From positions 1-35,359 of the forward strand of contig DFVG01000027.1 of assembly GCA_002379985.1 (NCBI GenBank): 35,359 nucleotides of DNA, in the 5' to 3' direction. A program made the position numbers and the translations under genes. Positions 30,267-35,359 of the stretch are shown one piece after another. Source of the DNA: Flavobacteriaceae bacterium UBA4166 (GTDB lineage: Bacteria; Bacteroidota; Bacteroidia; Flavobacteriales; Flavobacteriaceae). The notes beneath the pieces are model-generated. The model was not told the DNA's origin. It saw only the letters and a list, made by a program, of their open reading frames with translations, and made no database searches. The first letter of the stretch is position 1; each line of letters opens with the position of its first letter.

Positions 30267-31993
30267 AGATTTCTGTAGAACCCGTTTTCTTTTTTGAGCA
30301 GTTCTTTATGGGTTCCCATCTCTACAATCTGTCCGGCATCCATTACCAAGATCTTATCGGCTTTTTTGATGGTGGCCAAGCGATGTGCGATTACAATAGA
30401 GGTTCGGCCTTGGGTGATCTTATCGGTAGCATTCTGAATGAGTTCTTCGGAATAAGAATCTACGGAAGAAGTGGCTTCATCTAACACCAATACCCCCGGA
30501 TTACTGACATACGCTCGCAAAAATGAAATAAGTTGTCGTTGCCCGGAAGACAACATGCTACCGCGTTCTTTTACATTGTAATCATAACCATTCGGAAGCG
30601 AGGTTATGAAACGGTGTACCCCAATTTCTTTGGCAGCTTCTATCACGGTTTCTCGTGAAATGTCAGGATCGCCTAAGGTAATATTGTTATAAATGGTATC
30701 CGCAAATAAGAATACATCCTGTAGTACCACCGCAATCTCCTTCCGAAGGGAAACCAACGAATACTCACGAATCGAGTTCCGATCGATCAAAATATCGCCT
30801 CCATTGATCTCATAGAAACGAGACAAGAGGTTGATGATGGTAGATTTTCCCGCACCGGTCGCTCCTACCAAAGCAATCGTCTCTCCCGGATGAACGGTGA
30901 ATGAAATATTCTTGATGACCTGCTCGTCTTCATTGTAGCCAAAGGATACATTCTTAAACTCAATATAGCCCTTGGTATCTTTCAATTCGAGCGAACCGTC
31001 ATCGTCAATATGCGACTTGGTGTCTAAAATTCCAAAAACGCGGTTGGCGGCCACCATTCCCATTTGTAAGGTATTGAACTTATCGGCGATCTGTCGAAGC
31101 GGACGAAATAACATTTGAGTTAGTTCAATAAAAGCTACGATCAATCCTAGGGTGATCGCACCATTTTCAGTTACATTGAGTCCGCCGTACCAAACTAGGA
31201 GTCCGATTGCCACACTGGATGCCATTTCAGCAATAGGAAAGAAAAACGAGTTATACCAAACCGTTTTGACCCAGGCACTTTTATGCTTTTCGTTAATTTC
31301 TTTAAAGATATCATACTCCTTCTTTTCGCGGGTGAAGATCTGGACGATCTTCATTCCGGTAATGCGTTCTTGCACGAAGGTATTTAGGTTGGCCACTTGA
31401 TTTCTAACGTCTTCAAAAGCGGTTTTCATGGCCCGCTGAAACACCCGAGTGGCATATACAATCAACGGTAAGATAGCGAATACGATCAAGGAAAGTCGCC
31501 AACTTTGGTACAGCATGTATCCCATGATCACCAACATTTTTAACAGGTCGCTAATGATCATAAACAACCCCTGACTGAAAATACTCGAGATGGTCTCAAT
31601 ATCATTTACAGCACGTGTGGTTAGTCGGCCCACGGCACTTTTATCGTAATACTTCATTTTGAAACTTAACATTAGTTTGAAAAGTTTCACGCGGATATCC
31701 CGGATCACATTCTGCCCTAGCCAGTTGGCATAGAAAATAAAAGCAAATTGAAAGAGCACTTCAAAAACAAGTACTGCTACCATTAAACTGATGAACAATA
31801 CTAGCGACTCATTATCCTTCGGCAGGATGCCATCATCTATTGCCTTCTGAAGCAAATAAGGACGTAATACCGATAATCCCGACATCACGACAGCAGCGAA
31901 GCCTACAAAATAGAACGTCCATTTGTACGCTTTTGTAAACTGCAATAACCTTCTAAAAAGTTTAAAATCGAATGCCTTACCAGAGCCTGCCAT
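30230..31993 (-). CDS. ABC exporter (MsbA/MdlB-like half-transporter)
   Basis: A 587-aa half-transporter. Residues ~20-330 hold six transmembrane helices with the exporter-type cytoplasmic loop motifs (YYDKSAVGRLTTRAVNDIETI). The nucleotide-binding domain has Walker A GATGAGKST (~376-384), Q-loop VVLQDVFLFADTI, signature LSSGQRQLI (~477), Walker B VLVLDEATSSVD (~500) and the H-loop IVIAHRLATI. Substrate is unknown; lipid or drug export is typical of the family. It lies two bases after truA and is probably cotranscribed. The C-terminal 37 bases overlap the DUF3667 gene. Confidence 0.95.
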   Translation of the reverse strand: MAGSGKAFDFKLFRRLLQFTKAYKWTFYFVGFAAVVMSGLSVLRPYLLQKAIDDGILPKDNESLVLFISLMVAVLVFEVLFQFAFIFYANWLGQNVIRDIRVKLFKLMLSFKMKYYDKSAVGRLTTRAVNDIETISSIFSQGLFMIISDLLKMLVIMGYMLYQSWRLSLIVFAILPLIVYATRVFQRAMKTAFEDVRNQVANLNTFVQERITGMKIVQIFTREKKEYDIFKEINEKHKSAWVKTVWYNSFFFPIAEMASSVAIGLLVWYGGLNVTENGAITLGLIVAFIELTQMLFRPLRQIADKFNTLQMGMVAANRVFGILDTKSHIDDDGSLELKDTKGYIEFKNVSFGYNEDEQVIKNISFTVHPGETIALVGATGAGKSTIINLLSRFYEINGGDILIDRNSIREYSLVSLRKEIAVVLQDVFLFADTIYNNITLGDPDISRETVIEAAKEIGVHRFITSLPNGYDYNVKERGSMLSSGQRQLISFLRAYVSNPGVLVLDEATSSVDSYSEELIQNATDKITQGRTSIVIAHRLATIKKADKILVMDAGQIVEMGTHKELLKKENGFYRNLYEVQFMAEETI

Positions 31994-31995
31994 AG

Positions 31996-32754
31996 TTACG
32001 CTGATTGGTGATTTAGAAAAATTGTGTTAGGATATTGAACTTGTGTTAAAAAAAGACCCTGTGCCGGTGCTGATGCTCCCGCTTGCGATCGATCTTTGCT
32101 TGCTAAGATACGGCGAAAATCTTCAATAGAACGTTTTTGTAGTCCTACATCTACTAAGGTTCCTACAATGGCCCGCACCATGTTTCTAAGAAAGCGATCG
32201 GCAGTGATCGTAAACACCAGTAACTTGTCTTGCTGTTCCCACTGCGCTTCCCTAATGTCACAGAGAAATGTTTTAACATCCGTATTTGAACGCGAAAAAC
32301 ATTCAAAATCTTCATGAGATAGTAATGCTTCGGCGGCTTGGTTCATGAGGTTGATATCCGGAGTCCGCTGTAAGTGCCAAGTCAGTTCTTGTCGGAATGG
32401 GTCTTTTTCAAGAGTGATCCAGTATTCATAGGTACGTGCTGTTGCATCAAAGCGAGCGTGTGCTTCCGAAGTTACCGGAAGAATTTGCTGTATGGAGATA
32501 TCTTTTGGCAAAAAACGATTCAACTTAAAACGTGTTTCTTCCTGTTCAAAAACCGCTTCAATATCAACATGAAAAAATAATTGACGCGCATGTACGCCGG
32601 TATCAGTACGGCCTGCCCCTATAATATTTATGGGAGTTCTGAAGTAGGTGCTCAGGATTTCCTGAACCACTTGCTGCACCGAGATCGCATCCGGTTGAAT
32701 TTGCCATCCGTGATAGTGTTTTCCGTGGTAGGATATATCAAAAAAGTAGCGCAA
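31996..32754 (-). CDS. truA: tRNA pseudouridine(38-40) synthase TruA
   Basis: Isomerises uridines 38-40 in the anticodon arm. 252 aa, with YFFDISYHGKHYHGWQIQPDA, the catalytic GAGRTDTGVHARQ (Asp nucleophile), the duplicated alpha/beta fold, FLRNMVRAIVGTLVDVG and a C-terminal GLFLTQVQYP. It is the first gene of the pair with the ABC exporter and has a -7 box 20 bases upstream. Confidence 0.97.
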   Translation of the reverse strand: MRYFFDISYHGKHYHGWQIQPDAISVQQVVQEILSTYFRTPINIIGAGRTDTGVHARQLFFHVDIEAVFEQEETRFKLNRFLPKDISIQQILPVTSEAHARFDATARTYEYWITLEKDPFRQELTWHLQRTPDINLMNQAAEALLSHEDFECFSRSNTDVKTFLCDIREAQWEQQDKLLVFTITADRFLRNMVRAIVGTLVDVGLQKRSIEDFRRILASKDRSQAGASAPAQGLFLTQVQYPNTIFLNHQSA

Positions 32755-32774
32755 TTCCTTTATTTTTGAACGAA

Positions 32775-32782
32775 CAAAAGTA
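32775..32782 (-). promoter_or_regulatory. putative -7 element (TACTTTTG) of truA
   Basis: The minus strand reads TACTTTTG, matching TAnnTTTG, 20 bases before the truA ATG; no TTG at -33. Confidence 0.45.
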
Positions 32783-32835
32783 CGAAATCGGATGCGTCTA
32801 TTTTCTCGATTCAGAAAAAATTAGCCCACGTTACT

Positions 32836-33327
32836 ATGCGAAAGATTTTATTGCTGAGCGATACCCACGGATATATGGATGAAACCATATTAAAACATGT
32901 AAAACAGGCCGATGAAGTTTGGCATGCTGGAGATATAGGCACGCTAGATGTTACAGATGCCATTGAAAACATAAAACCGCTTCGTGCAGTGTATGGCAAT
33001 ATAGATGGTGTTGATATTCGAGCAAGTTTTCCCTTACATCAACGCTTCAATTGTGAAGGAGTTTCTGTTTGGATTACGCATATCGGCGGCTATCCGGGCC
33101 GCTATAATCGCGCGTTGCTTTCAGAATTAAATAAAAACCCACCCCGACTGTTCATCTGCGGGCATTCACACATTTTAAAGGTAATGCCGGATAAAAAACG
33201 GAAGTTGCTGCATATGAATCCCGGTGCTATTGGAAAACACGGATTTCATACGGTACGCACCATGCTTCGTTTTCAGATCGATGGGAAAGAAATCCAGCAC
33301 TTAGAGGTCATTGAAATACCCCGATAA
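32836..33327 (+). CDS. YfcE/MJ0936-type metallophosphoesterase
   Basis: A 163-aa cytosolic calcineurin-like phosphoesterase. All metal-site motifs are present: LLSDTHG, WHAGDIG, VYGNID, ITHIGG and CGHSHI. The compact size and absence of additional domains match the YfcE group (phosphodiesterase on small or artificial substrates, physiological substrate unknown). It stands alone between divergent truA and convergent DUF4293. Confidence 0.93.
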   Translation: MRKILLLSDTHGYMDETILKHVKQADEVWHAGDIGTLDVTDAIENIKPLRAVYGNIDGVDIRASFPLHQRFNCEGVSVWITHIGGYPGRYNRALLSELNKNPPRLFICGHSHILKVMPDKKRKLLHMNPGAIGKHGFHTVRTMLRFQIDGKEIQHLEVIEIPR

Positions 33328-33330
33328 AAA

Positions 33331-33360
33331 AACCCCCAAAGATGGCATTCTTCAGGGGTT
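33331..33360 (-). terminator. terminator of the DUF4293 gene
   Basis: A stem AACCCC/GGGGTT with inner AAGA/TCTT pairing is followed on the minus strand by TTTTTTTATC. It is 27 bases after the DUF4293 stop and also lies right after the YfcE stop. Confidence 0.75.
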
Positions 33361-33387
33361 CGCACTAAAATATACTAAGATGTTGTT

Positions 33388-33798
33388 TTAACGTAATCTG
33401 TCCACAGATTTTACAAGGTCCTCGTCCCTTTTGATGGCCTTATTGGCCAGCACTAAAAAAACGATAGAAATGATGGGTAAAAGCACCCCAATACCCTTCT
33501 CAGAAACCAAGGTCTCTCCGGATAATGTTAGGGACCGATATACGAAAACGCCCAGTAATACAAAGTTTAATATGATGTTCAAGCGATTCAGCACAAATTG
33601 AAGCTGTCGCTTTTTAAAACTCAAAATGGTGATTATCGCCAAGGCAATGGAAGCGAATATCAAGCCAAACACTAGCGGTTCTTCTCTGGAAATGATCACA
33701 ACACCAGAGGCATCCTCAATCGCAGGAAACCAAAAATACAATGCTCCTAGAGCCAAGGCTGATAGGATCATATATACGGTTTGAATGCGTTGTAACAT
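33388..33798 (-). CDS. DUF4293 four-helix membrane protein
   Basis: A 136-aa membrane protein that opens with the family N-terminus MLQRIQTVYMILSALAL and has four helices, a charged mid-loop (SFKKRQLQFVLNRLN) and a basic C-terminus (KRDEDLVKSVDRLR). Its function is unknown. The frame is open to 33897, but ATG 33798 is the family start and sits just after a strong promoter. It is divergent from rho, which is a usual arrangement in Flavobacteriia (from memory). Confidence 0.93.
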   Translation of the reverse strand: MLQRIQTVYMILSALALGALYFWFPAIEDASGVVIISREEPLVFGLIFASIALAIITILSFKKRQLQFVLNRLNIILNFVLLGVFVYRSLTLSGETLVSEKGIGVLLPIISIVFLVLANKAIKRDEDLVKSVDRLR

Positions 33799-33816
33799 AG
33801 ATTTGTGTTTGGATGG

Positions 33817-33848
33817 CAAAAATACATCTTCTTTTGAAGAAAATACAA
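33817..33848 (-). promoter_or_regulatory. promoter of the DUF4293 gene
   Basis: On the minus strand TTG (33846-33848), a 21-base spacer and TATTTTTG (33817-33824) match the Bacteroidota consensus, 19 bases before the ATG. Confidence 0.6.
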
Positions 33849-33997
33849 GCACAATATAAATTATTGTTGTATTATTGCAGTAACAATTCGTAACCACTTC
33901 AATGTAGGTTACTTAGTCTTCAAGAGTAAATTCAATCTCAATTACTTCGAGAATTCATTCAAAAAATATCATTAATTATATCATTTAGTTTTCTATA

Positions 33998-35359
33998 ATG
34001 TTTGAAATTTCAGAACTAAAAGCAAAAAAAATGCCTGAACTTCAGGACATTGCTAAAACCCTAGGCGTTCCTAAATACAGAAGCCTTAAAAAATTAGACC
34101 TCGTTTATAAGATCTTAGACCACCAAGCGGCCAACCCCGAAGCTGTCAAAGCTATTGCTGCCGAAGAAAAAAAATCGGATACTTCTGATTCCGGCGCTTC
34201 TAAAAACAGTAAAGATTCTAATCAGCAGCAGAACCAAAAGAAGAATCAACGCTCTAATAATTCTAATAAGAGCAATCGTGGGCCCGGGAGACCCAAAAAA
34301 CAAGACCAAGACAATAAAGGGCAATCCCGCGGGAAGTCAAATGACAATTCGAAGAACAACGACAACAACAATAATCGAAAGAACCAAAATCAGAATCAAA
34401 ACCGAGGTCGTTCCAACCAGAAGAACAACAATCAGAACGATCACCGGAAAAACGGAAACAAAGACAACCGAAACCGTTATAAAGAACCTGATTTTGAATT
34501 TGACGGCATTATTGAAAGCGAAGGAGTTCTTGACATTATGCAAGACGGCTATGGCTTCTTGCGTTCTAGTGATTACAATTACCTTTCTTCCCCTGACGAT
34601 ATTTATGTATCACAATCGCAAATACGACTCTTTGGACTGAAAACCGGAGATACTGTTCTAGGTGAGGTACGCCCTCCGAAAGAAGGAGAAAAATATTTTC
34701 CGCTCATTAAGGTAACCAAGATCAATGGCTTGAACCCAAACGTGGTTCGGGATCGCGTAGCTTTTGAACACCTAACACCCTTGTTTCCGCAGCAAAAATT
34801 CAATATTGCTGAAAAACAAAGCACCATCTCCACTCGTATTATTGATATGTTCGCTCCTATCGGAAAAGGGCAACGTGGAATGATCGTAGCGCAACCTAAG
34901 ACGGGTAAGACCATGCTATTAAAAGATATAGCCAATGCTATTGCTGCAAATCATCCGGAAGTATATCAAATCATCTTACTCATAGACGAACGCCCTGAAG
35001 AGGTGACCGATATGCAACGAAATGTTAGCGGTGAAGTGGTGGCCTCTACCTTCGATAAAGAAGCGACCGAGCACGTACGCGTGGCCAACTTGGTTATTGA
35101 TAAAGCGAAACGTTTGGTAGAATGTGGGCATGACGTTGTGATCTTGCTGGATTCTATTACCCGACTTGCACGTGCTTACAACACCGTACAGCCTGCCAGT
35201 GGAAAGATATTAAGTGGTGGTGTGGATGCCAATGCGCTGCACAAGCCAAAACGATTCTTTGGTGCTGCCCGAAATATCGAGAATGGCGGTTCTTTAAGCA
35301 TCATCGCTACTGCATTGACAGAGACCGGATCGAAAATGGACGAGGTGATCTTTGAAGAA
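33998..35359 (+). CDS. rho: transcription termination factor Rho (5' part) with long disordered insert
   Basis: Hexameric RNA helicase that ends transcription. The frame runs from ATG 33998 to the window edge (454 codons, no stop). Residues 1-50 are the Rho N-terminal helical domain (ELQDIAKTLGVPKYRSLKK). Residues ~57-163 are a low-complexity insert rich in Asn, Gln, Lys and Arg (tracts such as NDNNNNRKNQNQNQNRGR). The RNA-binding cold-shock-like domain follows (GVLDIMQDGYGFLR), then the ATPase with Walker A AQPKTGKT (298-305), IDERPEEVTDM and Walker B VILLDSITRLARAYN. The C-terminal end is outside the window. Insertions of this kind occur in other Bacteroidota Rho proteins. No good promoter was found in the 199 bases before it. 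Confidence 0.97.
   Translation, partial: MFEISELKAKKMPELQDIAKTLGVPKYRSLKKLDLVYKILDHQAANPEAVKAIAAEEKKSDTSDSGASKNSKDSNQQQNQKKNQRSNNSNKSNRGPGRPKKQDQDNKGQSRGKSNDNSKNNDNNNNRKNQNQNQNRGRSNQKNNNQNDHRKNGNKDNRNRYKEPDFEFDGIIESEGVLDIMQDGYGFLRSSDYNYLSSPDDIYVSQSQIRLFGLKTGDTVLGEVRPPKEGEKYFPLIKVTKINGLNPNVVRDRVAFEHLTPLFPQQKFNIAEKQSTISTRIIDMFAPIGKGQRGMIVAQPKTGKTMLLKDIANAIAANHPEVYQIILLIDERPEEVTDMQRNVSGEVVASTFDKEATEHVRVANLVIDKAKRLVECGHDVVILLDSITRLARAYNTVQPASGKILSGGVDANALHKPKRFFGAARNIENGGSLSIIATALTETGSKMDEVIFEE

Noticed and set aside
33890..33912. Inverted repeat GTAACC/GGTTAC upstream of rho
   Set aside because: Six bases with an 11-base gap is within chance for this AT-rich region and there is no promoter in register with it.
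34155..34640. Plus-strand frame of 161 aa inside rho
   Set aside because: It is the alternate frame of the Asn/Gln/Lys-rich insert of rho, whose own frame is continuous from ATG 33998 to the window edge.

Overview
The window looks like chromosomal DNA of a member of the Flavobacteriaceae (Bacteroidota). This rests on AT-rich DNA, genes without obvious Shine-Dalgarno sequences, several promoter-like TAnnTTTG (-7) boxes sometimes paired with TTG at -33, families typical of the phylum (type III glutamine synthetase, DUF1599, DUF4293, DUF3667, a BT_3928-like DoxX protein, a long disordered insert in Rho), and Bacteroidota-style 11-residue curlin repeats. No phage, transposase, integrase or CRISPR array was seen.

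Layout. 1-3597 (minus): 5' part of prfA, two paralogous seven-helix-type membrane proteins of unknown function, and purM. 3619-10949 (minus): a curli (functional amyloid) locus read in the order curlin A1 (353 aa), curlin A2 (294 aa), CsgB-like, CsgE, CsgF, CsgG, and a large surface-type lipoprotein. It is bounded by terminators, and each major curlin gene is followed by its own hairpin. 10950-14242 (minus): type III glutamine synthetase and a Ca2+/Na+ antiporter. 14316-16725 (plus): a BlaI repressor and an M56 (BlaR1-like) membrane metallopeptidase behind a promoter covered by tandem operators. 16743-17629: a 50-aa protein, apt, and tRNA-Arg(ACG). 17651-17974: a GC-richer intergenic element rich in hairpins. 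18102-21938: a secreted esterase, a Kazal lipoprotein, a four-gene run of small cytosolic proteins (NTF2-like, VOC, SRPBCC, HMA-like fold), a rhodanese lipoprotein and a TPMT-like methyltransferase. 21966-27708 (minus): an M57 protease lipoprotein, then a compact six-gene operon DUF1599 > DoxX-like > OppB-type permease > tpiA > prmA > clpS. 27761-30266 (plus): folP > cdaA > DUF3667. 30230-32754 (minus): truA > ABC exporter. 32836 to the end: a YfcE-type phosphoesterase (plus), DUF4293 (minus), and the 5' three-quarters or so of rho (plus, cut by the window edge).

The most unusual system is the curli locus. CsgG secretes curlin across the outer membrane, CsgE and CsgF are its periplasmic and surface accessory factors, and the CsgB-like protein probably nucleates fibres. 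Here CsgG carries an extra C-terminal beta-barrel-like domain, CsgE carries an N-terminal domain that looks like the CsgC/CsgH amyloid-inhibiting chaperone fold, a carboxypeptidase-regulatory/FN3/propeller lipoprotein is translationally coupled to csgG, and one curlin contains a duplicated nine-unit block in which aromatic, Gly-rich inserts recur at regular spacing. These domain calls come from reading the sequences and were not checked by profile or structure search.
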